Shown piece after piece: positions 17,057-24,081 of a DNA stretch of 54,057 bases. Position 1 is the first letter of the stretch, and each line of letters starts with the position of its first letter. This stretch comes from Terrimonas sp. GTDB lineage: Bacteria > Bacteroidota > Bacteroidia > Chitinophagales > Chitinophagaceae. The DNA is taken from positions 1-54,057 of the forward strand of contig WGMO01000009.1 of assembly GCA_016125075.1 (NCBI GenBank). The letters are read 5' to 3'. Both the position numbers and the translations under genes were made by a program. The notes below the pieces were generated by a model. The model saw nothing but the letters and a program-made list of their open reading frames with translations. It was not told the DNA's origin and made no database searches.

Positions 17057-17791
17057 ATGCTGAGTAAAACACAGATCAAATATATTCAAAGTTTAGGCCA
17101 GAAAAAATTCAGGGATGCCCATCAGGTGTTTATTGCTGAAGGACCAAAGATCGCAAAAGAGATTTTAACGAATACTGCTCTCCATATCCGTCATATTTAT
17201 GCGCTGCAAAACTGGATCACGGAGCATGCTTCCTACTTGCAGGATATGGAAGTAACACCGGTAGAAACGTATGAACTGGAAAAGATATCCCTGCTGTCAG
17301 CGCCTAACCAGGTGCTGATGATCGTAGCGCAACCAGTTCCTGCTGTTATTGAACCGACGGAGGATACTGTCATACTGGCCCTTGAAACGATACAGGATCC
17401 CGGTAATTTGGGAACCATCATCCGTATTGCCGACTGGTTCGGGATCAAACATATTATGGCAAGCACCGATTCTGCAGATTGCTACAATCACAAAGTGGTG
17501 CAGGCCACCATGGGGAGTATCGGAAGGGTAGCAGTGGCTTATGGGGAACTTGGAGACTTTCTCCGGAAGCACCATGCTGAAAAGATCTATGCCTGCACGC
17601 TTGATGGTACAGATATTCGTCAAATGGAAAAAATCAGCCGGGGTATCCTACTGGTCGGTAATGAATCAAAGGGGATCAGTGATTCCCTGTCGGCACTGGC
17701 CCATGACAGGGTAACCATTCCGCGAAGGGGCCAGGCGGAATCACTCAATGCTGCCGTGGCAACCGGGATCATCCTTTCGCATCTTACCTGA
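17057..17791 (+). CDS. TrmH/SpoU-family RNA 2'-O-methyltransferase
   Basis: The 244-residue protein has an N-terminal substrate-binding domain (QKKFRDAHQVFIAEGPK...) and a SPOUT knot domain with the three SpoU motifs: ETIQDPGNLGTIIRIADW near 116-133, GILLVGNESKGI near 196-207, and IPRRGQAESLNAAVATGI near 221-238. Members methylate ribose 2'-O in 23S rRNA or tRNA with SAM. The exact site is not determinable from sequence alone. It is divergent from tamL and overlaps the permease gene tail to tail by 8 bp. Confidence 0.92.
   Translation: MLSKTQIKYIQSLGQKKFRDAHQVFIAEGPKIAKEILTNTALHIRHIYALQNWITEHASYLQDMEVTPVETYELEKISLLSAPNQVLMIVAQPVPAVIEPTEDTVILALETIQDPGNLGTIIRIADWFGIKHIMASTDSADCYNHKVVQATMGSIGRVAVAYGELGDFLRKHHAEKIYACTLDGTDIRQMEKISRGILLVGNESKGISDSLSALAHDRVTIPRRGQAESLNAAVATGIILSHLT
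17077..17084 (-). promoter_or_regulatory. TAnnTTTG -7 element for tamL inside the TrmH gene
   Basis: On the minus strand TATATTTG matches the -7 consensus exactly. It lies 33 bases before the tamL start codon, within codons 7-10 of the divergent methyltransferase gene. The intergenic gap of 13 bp cannot hold a promoter, so this is the best visible candidate. Confidence 0.45.
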
Positions 17792-19019
17792 AACGGATGG
17801 CTTTAACCGGTTGTATTCTCTTTACGATCAGGGAAGGGATCATCAGGACCAGCAAACTGATGATGAAGGTACCGGCGGCGACCAGGGCTACCTGCCACCA
17901 AACGATCTTTACGGCCGCAGCACTCATATAATAAGCTTCCTCATCCAGCCGGATAAAACCAGTGGCCTGTTGTAACCATAACAGGCCCAGCGCCAGGGCG
18001 GTACCGGCCGCAATACCCGTTATCGTGATGATCACAGAATGAATCAGGAATACTTTTTGAACGGTCCAGTCGCTGGCTCCAAGGGCCTTCAGGGTACCGA
18101 TCATGCGTAACCGCTCCAGCACCAGGATGATCAGGCAGGTGATCAGGTTGATCACGGCAACGATGACCATGAATACGATCAGCAGGTTACGGGTCGTGTC
18201 CTGCATGTTCAGCCAGTCGAAAATTTCTGGATAAATTTCCTTGATACCCTTCGTGTCCCACAACTGGGGAAAAGCAGGAAGGGCAAAGATTGCCTCGCTT
18301 AACGGCGTCATCTGGCGATAATCGTCGATAAAGATTTCATACCCGCCGATCTCGTTGTGCTGCCAGCTGTTGAGCCGCTGGATCAGCTTGAGATCGGCAA
18401 TGGCAAATGATTTGTCATAATCCTCGATGCCGGTTTTATAGATACCCGTTACCGTTAGCCGGTCGGGGCGGATGCTGCCATCGGGTTTGATAAAATAGAT
18501 GACCGGCCGGTCATTGATCTTCAGTTTTAACTGTTCTGCCATAAAGGAGGAGATCACGATTTCGCGGCTATAGGTGCTGTCTTCGAAATGGATAAACCTC
18601 CCTTCCTGCATAAAGGAGGCCAGGTGAAGGGTATCATAACTGGGGTCATAACCCTTGACGAGAACGCCTTCAATCTCGTTTTCGTTTTTCAGAATGGAAT
18701 ACCGGGTGGCAAAGGGATGAACCGAATGAATACCCGGTATCGCCATGATTTCGGTGACCAGTGAATCATTTTTTTCAACCGGAACTTCCTCCGAAATATT
18801 GGCCTTTGCCGGCTGGCGGTACTGGATCCTGATATGGCCCAGGAAACTGAATACCTTGTTGCTGACGGTTTCCTGGAATCCGTTTACCAGGGAAAGGGTG
18901 ACAATCATAACGGCAACGCTGATGATGGTGGCCAGGGCCGACAAGCGGATAATAAACCTTGAAAAGGATTTATGTTTGTTAAAGGCCACCCTGCCCGCTA
19001 TGAATCTTGCAACGTTCAA
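17784..19019 (-). CDS. ABC transporter permease (LolC/LolE-FtsX type)
   Basis: The 411-residue protein has one N-terminal membrane segment (about 22-46, IIRLSALATIISVAVMIVTL), a large periplasmic domain, and three C-terminal membrane segments, ending in VKRIQPVKAIRFR. This is the MacB/FtsX fold of lipoprotein-release permeases. Lol permeases extract lipoproteins from the inner membrane. The window is rich in lipoproteins, but the ATPase partner is not next door. The ATG at 19019 gives the typical N-terminus with conserved ARFIAGR. Confidence 0.88.
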   Translation of the reverse strand: MNVARFIAGRVAFNKHKSFSRFIIRLSALATIISVAVMIVTLSLVNGFQETVSNKVFSFLGHIRIQYRQPAKANISEEVPVEKNDSLVTEIMAIPGIHSVHPFATRYSILKNENEIEGVLVKGYDPSYDTLHLASFMQEGRFIHFEDSTYSREIVISSFMAEQLKLKINDRPVIYFIKPDGSIRPDRLTVTGIYKTGIEDYDKSFAIADLKLIQRLNSWQHNEIGGYEIFIDDYRQMTPLSEAIFALPAFPQLWDTKGIKEIYPEIFDWLNMQDTTRNLLIVFMVIVAVINLITCLIILVLERLRMIGTLKALGASDWTVQKVFLIHSVIITITGIAAGTALALGLLWLQQATGFIRLDEEAYYMSAAAVKIVWWQVALVAAGTFIISLLVLMIPSLIVKRIQPVKAIRFR

Positions 19020-19109
19020 TGATTATTCTTTGTCTTCAAAAATAAGCGGTTAAAAGTTTTATTCGCCTTTTTCGCATAATTTTTGAATATTGTAACATAA
19101 ATAAAGACA

Positions 19110-20396
19110 TTGAATATCTCTGCAGCATCCAGGTGGGTCCTTCTTTCTGTCCTCTTTTCCCTTTCCGGCATTGTTATGAGGGCGCAATTGCCCGATCATG
19201 TTTTTCGCAGTAATATCCATGCCATCAAACTGATCAGGACGGGCGACCCCTACAGTTACCCGGTGATCAACCTCAACAGCAGTGATGAACTGAATCTCAC
19301 CTTTGATGACCTCGATGGTGATATCAAGGATTATTATTTCACCTACCAGCTTTGTAATGCCGACTGGACCCCGGCCAATATCAGCCTCTATGATTATATA
19401 CGGGGTTTTCAGAACACGCGGATCAGTACCTACCGCAATTCCTCTATTGCGCTTACCCGGTACACCAATTACCAGGCAAGGGTGCCCGACCGGAGCAGTA
19501 CGATCACCCGTTCCGGCAATTACCTCCTGAAAGTCTTTCTTAACAGCGATACGGCCCAACTGGTCTTTACCAAACGATTCCTGGTGGTGGATAATAAGGC
19601 CGCAATCGGGGCGATGATCCAGCAGCCCTTTAACAGCAGCCTCTATTATACACACCAGAAATTACGCATCACTGTCACCACCAATAGCCAGGTCAGTGCT
19701 TTCAACCAGCAGGATATCAAGGTGGTGGCCCTGCAGAATTTTATCTGGCAAAATGCGGTGATCATGAACCGGCCCGATATCTACCGCGGCAATTATTTTG
19801 AATATAATGATGAGGCGAAGACCACTTTTGCAGCCGGGAAAGAATGGCGCTGGATCGACCTGCGCAGCCTGCGGCTGATGAGCGAACGCATGTGGAAGAT
19901 CGATAAGCAGCCCAAAAGGACCGATGTGTATGTGAAGCCCGATGTCGACAGGACCAAACAGGCCTATCTGCAGTATGTTGACCTGAACGGTATGTTTACC
20001 CTTGAAACCACCGATAACCTCAACCCGTTCTGGCAATCTGATTATGCCTATGTTCATTTTACCTATCAACCACCGGGTGGCAGGGCCCTGGAGGGCAGGG
20101 AGGTCTATATTTTTGGAGAACTCACCAATTATACACCCAGCGAGGATGCCCGGATGACCTTTAATGAGGAAAGGGGGATTTATGAAGTGACCCTTTTGCT
20201 GAAACAGGGTTATTATAATTATGCTTATATCACCAGGAACCTGTCGGATCCCGGGAATGATTTTTCTTACGAAAATACAGAAGGCAATTACTGGGGAACC
20301 GAGAATGCCTATACCGTGATGGTCTATTACCGCCCTTTTGGGGGTCGGGCCGATGAACTGATCGGGTTTACGACCCTGAATTCCATATCACGCTGA
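19110..20396 (+). CDS. Type IX secretion system plug protein (DUF5103)
   Basis: The 428-residue protein has a signal peptide (cleavage near RAQ, residue 25) and then the beta-rich domain once called DUF5103. DDLDGDIKDYYFTYQLCNADWTP near residues 67-89 is its hallmark, and LTRYTNYQARVP follows. The homologue in the structurally studied Flavobacterium SprA translocon plugs the periplasmic side of the channel. The start is the TTG at 19110; no in-frame ATG precedes the signal peptide. It implies that the organism has a T9SS and may glide or secrete CTD proteins. The SRP RNA follows. Confidence 0.85.
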   Translation: MNISAASRWVLLSVLFSLSGIVMRAQLPDHVFRSNIHAIKLIRTGDPYSYPVINLNSSDELNLTFDDLDGDIKDYYFTYQLCNADWTPANISLYDYIRGFQNTRISTYRNSSIALTRYTNYQARVPDRSSTITRSGNYLLKVFLNSDTAQLVFTKRFLVVDNKAAIGAMIQQPFNSSLYYTHQKLRITVTTNSQVSAFNQQDIKVVALQNFIWQNAVIMNRPDIYRGNYFEYNDEAKTTFAAGKEWRWIDLRSLRLMSERMWKIDKQPKRTDVYVKPDVDRTKQAYLQYVDLNGMFTLETTDNLNPFWQSDYAYVHFTYQPPGGRALEGREVYIFGELTNYTPSEDARMTFNEERGIYEVTLLLKQGYYNYAYITRNLSDPGNDFSYENTEGNYWGTENAYTVMVYYRPFGGRADELIGFTTLNSISR

Positions 20397-20457
20397 TACA
20401 ATGCCTGCATTTTCTGATCTTTCTTCAAAAATGGCCCCCGGAAAAATTCTCATTCCT

Positions 20458-20465
20458 TATCTTTG
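20458..20465 (+). promoter_or_regulatory. -7 promoter element of the SRP RNA
   Basis: TATCTTTG fits TAnnTTTG exactly and ends five bases before the first base of the SRP RNA terminal helix. This is the spacing expected for transcription starting at about 20471. Confidence 0.7.
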
Positions 20466-20470
20466 CGCCC

Positions 20471-20565
20471 GGCAGGTCTTACACGACCAGCTCCTGCTGA
20501 ACCTCCCCAGGGCCGGAAGGCAGCAAGGATAAGTGGTTGTAGCGGTGCGATGTGAGTAGCCTGCC
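20471..20565 (+). ncRNA. ffs: Bacterial small SRP RNA (4.5S RNA)
   Basis: This is the RNA of the signal recognition particle, which binds Ffh and targets membrane and secreted proteins co-translationally. The conserved apical domain IV is plain (GAACCTCCCCAGG, then GCCGGAAGGCAGCAAGG with the GGAA tetraloop at about 20514-20517). The ends pair as GGCAGG (20471-20476) with CCTGCC (20560-20565). A run of eight T follows and ends transcription. Its length of about 95 nt is normal. Confidence 0.95.
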
Positions 20566-20704
20566 GTTTTTTTTATTTTCCAGTCTCTTTGGTTAAGGGT
20601 ACAAACGCTAAAAGCTATTCTTTAACATTCTAAGGGACCCCTGTACATCCGGTCTTGTAAACACCGGAAGACAGTTTATCAATCTTCAATTTAAAAAAAT
20701 TAGT

Positions 20705-21358
20705 ATGAAATTCTTTATTGATACGGCCAATCTTGCCCAGATCAAAGAAGCCCATGAATTAGGAATCCTGGATGGGGTCACTACCAACCCTTCCTTAATG
20801 GCCAAAGAAGGGATAAAGGGGCATGAAGCTGTCATGAACCATTACAAAGCAATTTGTGAAATGGTGGATGGGGATATCAGCGCAGAAGTAATTGCCACCG
20901 ATTTTGATGGTATTGTCGCAGAAGGGAAGGCCCTGGCGGCCCTGCACCCGAATATTGTTGTGAAAGTGCCCATGATCAAGGATGGCGTAAAGGCGATAAA
21001 ATGGTTTACCGATAATGGTATCAGGACTAACTGTACCCTGGTATTTTCGGCCGGACAGGCCATCCTTTGTGCCAAAGCCGGGGCTGCCTATGTTTCACCC
21101 TTTATCGGCCGTATTGATGATAGCGGCTGGGATGGGGTGCAGCTGATTGAGCAGATTTCGCATATTTATACCGTTCAGGGTTTTAAAACGGAGATACTGG
21201 CTGCATCGATCCGTAATCCCAACCATATTATCCGTTGTGCCGAGGCAGGAGCTGATGTTTGTACCTGTCCGCTGGATTCGATCCTCGGTTTATTGAAACA
21301 CCCTTTAACCGATATCGGACTGGCCAAATTCCTCGAAGATGCTAAAAAAACGCAGTAA
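20705..21358 (+). CDS. fsa: Fructose-6-phosphate aldolase / transaldolase-family protein
   Basis: The 217-residue protein is a class I aldolase of the short transaldolase group (TalC/FSA type). The N-terminus MKFFIDTANL, the GVTTNPSL motif (24-31), the Schiff-base lysine in IVVKVPM (K87) and the FIGRIDD motif (about 134-140) are all present. FSA-type enzymes interconvert fructose 6-phosphate with dihydroxyacetone and glyceraldehyde 3-phosphate, or act as transaldolases in the pentose phosphate pathway. The two activities cannot be separated by eye. It follows the SRP RNA as its own unit, and a strong terminator comes next. Confidence 0.92.
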   Translation: MKFFIDTANLAQIKEAHELGILDGVTTNPSLMAKEGIKGHEAVMNHYKAICEMVDGDISAEVIATDFDGIVAEGKALAALHPNIVVKVPMIKDGVKAIKWFTDNGIRTNCTLVFSAGQAILCAKAGAAYVSPFIGRIDDSGWDGVQLIEQISHIYTVQGFKTEILAASIRNPNHIIRCAEAGADVCTCPLDSILGLLKHPLTDIGLAKFLEDAKKTQ

Positions 21359-21362
21359 ATAA

Positions 21363-21390
21363 AGGCCCCGGTTTCGGGGCTTAATTTTTT
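21363..21390. terminator. Terminator after fsa
   Basis: GCCCCG (21365-21370) and CGGGGC (21375-21380) form a hairpin with loop GTTT, extended by weak flanking pairs and followed by TTAATTTTTT. The stop codon of the convergent small gene lies inside the tail. Confidence 0.82.
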
Positions 21391-21779
21391 CCCCTCGGGT
21401 TCCGGTTTCGCTTTAATTCGGCCGGTTCAGCAGGAACCAGTTCATCTTCAGGCTTTTGTTTCACCCAGATGGTGATCTCTTTCTTCATGCCCGGGTTGGC
21501 CCTTAATACGGCTGTGACCCTGATCTTTTCCTCTTTACAATCGGCCGGTATCACAAGATCATTACCCTCAAACCGGCCTTTGTCGGATGTAAAAATGATT
21601 TCTTTGGCTGTAAGTGGCATCCACCGCCCATTATTCATCTTTCCGTCTACATTGATATAATTATGGGTGCCCTTTTTCAGGCTGTCCGTATAAAGGTTAA
21701 AGAAGATGCTATCCACTTTCTGTGCCTTTACAACAACTGCATGCCCGATAACCAATAAGAAGGGTAGCCATATTTTCAT
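21381..21779 (-). CDS. Small secreted protein of unknown function
   Basis: The 132-residue protein has a signal peptide (cleavage after VVVKAQ, about residue 20). The mature part is beta-rich (SLKKGTHNYINVDGKMNNGRW, IIFTSDKGRFEGNDLVIPADC, KIRVTAVLRANPGMKKEITIWVK), resembling one immunoglobulin-like or PKD-like fold. The C-terminus is charged. I do not recognise a named family. It is convergent with fsa and lies next to the micropeptide cassettes, but on the opposite strand and with no visible link to them. Confidence 0.65.
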   Translation of the reverse strand: MKIWLPFLLVIGHAVVVKAQKVDSIFFNLYTDSLKKGTHNYINVDGKMNNGRWMPLTAKEIIFTSDKGRFEGNDLVIPADCKEEKIRVTAVLRANPGMKKEITIWVKQKPEDELVPAEPAELKRNRNPRGKN

Positions 21780-21849
21780 ACCCTAATGTCGTAATTTTTA
21801 AGCAATTGGTTGCGGCGGGATGCGGCTTAACAAAAGTTTTAGGATTTCC

Positions 21850-21875
21850 TGTAACCTCCCGCCGGCTATTGCGTC
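21850..21875 (+). promoter_or_regulatory. ECF-sigma-like promoter of cassette 1
   Basis: TGTAAC (21850-21855) and CGTC (21872-21875) are separated by exactly 16 bases. The same two boxes with the same spacing occur in cassettes 2 and 3, while the spacer differs. The AAC -35 and CGTC -10 pattern is that of extracytoplasmic-function sigma factors. The transcript would start near 21882, giving a leader of about 55 nt. Confidence 0.6.
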
Positions 21876-21936
21876 TTATTTACAGAAGCGATTAAAAAAA
21901 GAAAACAATCAATTATAAACCCCAAAATTATTTTTC

Positions 21937-22017
21937 ATGAAAGGTAAATATATCAATACGCAGATCATGCTGGCCGCATTATCCGGTAAGAAAAGAACCA
22001 AAAAGATGGCTGCTTAA
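21937..22017 (+). CDS. 26-residue cationic micropeptide, copy 1
   Basis: The ORF begins MKGKYINTQ, continues with a short hydrophobic stretch (IMLAAL, residues 10-15), then S-G, a basic cluster KKRTKK (18-23), and ends MAA. Net charge is about +7 with no Asp or Glu. There is no signal peptide and no Cys. I do not recognise the family. That it is coding is supported by comparison with copies 2 and 3: four base differences in the ORF, three of them silent and one a Met/Leu swap at residue 11. The stop is TAA. It could act on membranes, ribosomes or nucleic acids, or be a small toxin; none of these is shown. Confidence 0.78.
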   Translation: MKGKYINTQIMLAALSGKKRTKKMAA

Positions 22018-22045
22018 TCCTTAAAGTATTGTCAGATTTTATTAC

Positions 22046-22071
22046 AGGTCACAGTTATTGTGACCTTTTTT
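22046..22071 (+). terminator. Terminator of cassette 1
   Basis: AGGTCACA (22046-22053) pairs with TGTGACCT (22059-22066) across the loop GTTAT, followed by a T-run. It lies 28 bases after the stop codon. Confidence 0.85.
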
Positions 22072-22118
22072 ATGCGCGTACCCGACCACCCGCTGTTCAA
22101 ATCTATTTTTAGATTTCC

Positions 22119-22144
22119 TGTAACCTGCACCTGGCTATTGCGTC
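22119..22144 (+). promoter_or_regulatory. ECF-sigma-like promoter of cassette 2
   Basis: TGTAAC (22119-22124), a 16-base spacer that differs in several positions from cassette 1, then CGTC (22141-22144). The -35 and -10 boxes are unchanged. Confidence 0.6.
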
Positions 22145-22205
22145 TTATTTACAGAAGCGATTAAAAAAAGAAAACAATCAATTATAAACCCCAAAAATAT
22201 TTGTC

Positions 22206-22286
22206 ATGAAAGGTAAATATATCAATACGCAGATTTTGCTCGCTGCATTATCCGGTAAGAAAAGAACCAAAAAGATGGCTGCTTAA
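22206..22286 (+). CDS. 26-residue cationic micropeptide, copy 2
   Basis: Same length and layout as copy 1. Residue 11 is Leu (codon TTG) instead of Met. The codons for Ile10, Leu12 and Ala13 differ silently from copy 1. All other codons are identical, including the basic cluster KKRTKK and the C-terminal MAA. The leader ends in ATTTGTC directly before the ATG. No Shine-Dalgarno sequence is visible, as is usual in this phylum. Confidence 0.78.
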   Translation: MKGKYINTQILLAALSGKKRTKKMAA

Positions 22287-22315
22287 TCCTAATAGGATCA
22301 ATCAGAAATTATGAT

Positions 22316-22342
22316 AGGTCACAGGTATTGTGACCTTTTTTT
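22316..22342 (+). terminator. Terminator of cassette 2
   Basis: AGGTCACA and TGTGACCT form the stem with loop GGTAT, followed by seven T. The stem is the same as in cassette 1 but the loop differs, and the bases between stop codon and hairpin have diverged. Confidence 0.85.
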
Positions 22343-22398
22343 ATTTTCATACCCTGCGCTCCGCTTAATTCACGCTTCACATCAATTTTAAAATTTCC

Positions 22399-22424
22399 TG
22401 TAACCTCCTGCCGGGTTTTGCGTC
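22399..22424 (+). promoter_or_regulatory. ECF-sigma-like promoter of cassette 3
   Basis: TGTAAC (22399-22404), a 16-base spacer, then CGTC (22421-22424). The spacer again differs (it ends GGGTTTTG) while boxes and distance hold. The base after the -10 box changes from CGTCT to CGTCC. Confidence 0.6.
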
Positions 22425-22487
22425 CTATTTACAGAAGCGATTAAAAAAAAAGAAAACAATCAATTATAAACCCCAAAAATATTTGTC

Positions 22488-22568
22488 ATGAAAGGTAAAT
22501 ATATCAATACGCAGATTATGCTCGCCGCATTATCCGGTAAGAAAAGAACCAAAAAGATGGCTGCTTAA
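22488..22568 (+). CDS. 26-residue cationic micropeptide, copy 3
   Basis: The peptide is identical to copy 1 (Met at residue 11) but uses the silent codons of copy 2 for Ile10 and Leu12 and that of copy 1 for Ala13. The leader has two extra A in its A-run, with no effect on the reading frame. The mix of shared differences suggests either sequential duplication or gene conversion between copies. Confidence 0.78.
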   Translation: MKGKYINTQIMLAALSGKKRTKKMAA

Positions 22569-22599
22569 TCCATCTTTTCAGTCTGCCAGAAAGAAATAG

Positions 22600-22625
22600 A
22601 AGTCACTCATCGGGTGACTTTTTTT
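22600..22625 (+). terminator. Terminator of cassette 3
   Basis: AAGTCAC (22600-22606) pairs with GTGACTT (22614-22620), followed by T to 22625. The stem sequence differs from those of cassettes 1 and 2, so the hairpin rather than the sequence is kept. Confidence 0.82.
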
Positions 22626-22660
22626 GGTCTATACGGGTCTTCCTATATTTCCTATACAAA

Positions 22661-22696
22661 CAAAGATCCCCTTACCGCGATGGAAGGGGATCTTTG
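22661..22696. terminator. Terminator downstream of sucC
   Basis: CAAAGATCCCCTT (22661-22673) is complementary to AAGGGGATCTTTG (22684-22696) with a 10-base loop. On the minus strand it follows the sucC stop codon by about 26 bases and ends in a T-rich stretch. It also insulates sucC from cassette 3. Confidence 0.8.
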
Positions 22697-22722
22697 CATA
22701 TAATTTATTGAAATGCTGTTTA

Positions 22723-23934
22723 TCAGGCGACTGCTTTCTTTACCAGGTCTGCAGCTTCACTGAGCAATATCGCCGATTGCACTTTCAGCCCGCTTTCGTC
22801 AATCAGTTTCTTGGCCTCTTCCGCATTAGTGCCCTGCAGGCGGACAATGATGGGAACAGTGATATTGCCCATATTGTTATAAGCGTCGATAACGCCCTGC
22901 GCTACGCGGTCACAACGAACGATTCCGCCAAATATATTGATGAGGATGGCTTTCACAGCCGGGTCCTTTAAGATGATCTTGAATCCAGCTTCCACGGTCT
23001 GGGCATTAGCCGTGCCTCCCACATCGAGGAAATTGGCCGGTTCGCCACCGCTGAGTTTGATCATATCCATGGTGGCCATTGCTAATCCCGCGCCATTCAC
23101 CATACATCCTACATTGCCATCCAGTTTTACAAAGTTCAGGTTGTATTGGCCGGCTTCCACTTCGGTGGGGTCTTCTTCGGTCACATCCCTTAAGGCAGCC
23201 AGGTCAGGATGACGCATCAGGGCATTATCATCGAGGTTCATCTTGCAGTCAACCGCCACAATCTTATCATCAGAAGCCTTAAAGAGCGGGTTGATCTCTA
23301 ACATGCTGCAATCAAGCCCCGTATAGGCATTGTATAAATTCGTGACAAATTTTGTCATATTCTTAAATGCTTCACCCTTAAGACCGAAATTGAATGCAAT
23401 TTTTCTTGCCTGGAAGGGCAGTAAGCCGCCACCGGGGTGCACCCATTCTTTAAAGATCTTTTCAGGGGTATCATGGGCCACATCTTCAATATTCATCCCG
23501 CCCTCTGTGCTGTACATGATCACATTCTGCCCGGTTCCCCGGTCCAGCAGGATAGAGAGGTAGTATTCTTTTCTTTCACTGGGTCCGTCATAATACATAT
23601 CCTGCGCGATCAGGATCTTATTGACCACCTTTCCCGCCGCACCGGTCTGCAGGGTTACAAGAGTTCCGCCCAGAATACCTTTTGAAAAATCGATGATCTC
23701 GTCAAGGTTCTTACCGACCTTCACTCCATTCACCCCGGTTTCTTTTACCTTGCCCTTACCACGTCCACCCGCATGGATCTGTGCCTTTACCACGGCAAAA
23801 GGGCTGCCGAACTGGGTCTTGATCTGCCGGTAGGCTTCTTCTGCCTCATGGATGGTGCCGCAGGCATAGCCTTCCTGAACAGGGACATTGTATTTTTTCA
23901 ATAATTCCTTGGCCTGGTATTCGTGAAGATTCAT
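22723..23934 (-). CDS. sucC: Succinate-CoA ligase (ADP-forming), beta subunit
   Basis: SucC carries the nucleotide-binding ATP-grasp domain of succinyl-CoA synthetase, the substrate-level phosphorylation step of the TCA cycle. The protein of 403 residues starts [15 protein letters not shown], has the ATP-grasp region with [12 protein letters not shown] (about 51-62), and a C-terminal ligase-CoA domain with [14 protein letters not shown] (about 325-338) and [12 protein letters not shown]. The alpha subunit gene sucD is not adjacent, as often in Bacteroidota. Upstream on the minus strand a TATCTTCG resembles the -7 element. Confidence 0.96.
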   Translation of the reverse strand: MNLHEYQAKELLKKYNVPVQEGYACGTIHEAEEAYRQIKTQFGSPFAVVKAQIHAGGRGKGKVKETGVNGVKVGKNLDEIIDFSKGILGGTLVTLQTGAAGKVVNKILIAQDMYYDGPSERKEYYLSILLDRGTGQNVIMYSTEGGMNIEDVAHDTPEKIFKEWVHPGGGLLPFQARKIAFNFGLKGEAFKNMTKFVTNLYNAYTGLDCSMLEINPLFKASDDKIVAVDCKMNLDDNALMRHPDLAALRDVTEEDPTEVEAGQYNLNFVKLDGNVGCMVNGAGLAMATMDMIKLSGGEPANFLDVGGTANAQTVEAGFKIILKDPAVKAILINIFGGIVRCDRVAQGVIDAYNNMGNITVPIIVRLQGTNAEEAKKLIDESGLKVQSAILLSEAADLVKKAVA

Positions 23935-24081
23935 GCTTGAAAATTTGACGCGAAGATAAGGCTAAGTTGATAGTTTACGGAGGCTTACATCTTGTTTTTT
24001 AGCAAAAACCGTTAACTGCACAGCCGGTACAGAAAAAATGCTGCCGTACCGGGGTTCGCATGAATCCATTATCTTTCTGAT

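Larger units (their letters stand above)
21844..22625 (+). repeat. Tandem array of three micropeptide cassettes
   Basis: Three direct units at 21844-22071, 22113-22342 and 22393-22625 are spaced about 270-280 bases apart (starts of the ORFs at 21937, 22206 and 22488). Each unit contains, in order, a conserved promoter-like pair of boxes, a nearly identical A-rich leader, a 26-codon ORF and a hairpin terminator. The DNA between units (about 40-50 bp) is unrelated. The period is far too long for CRISPR and there are no terminal inverted repeats. Confidence 0.93.

Noticed and set aside
21844-22625. The triple repeat as a CRISPR array or transposon-derived repeat
   Set aside because: The period is about 270-280 bases, each unit has its own promoter-like boxes, ORF and terminator, and there are no short palindromic repeats, cas genes, transposase or terminal inverted repeats.
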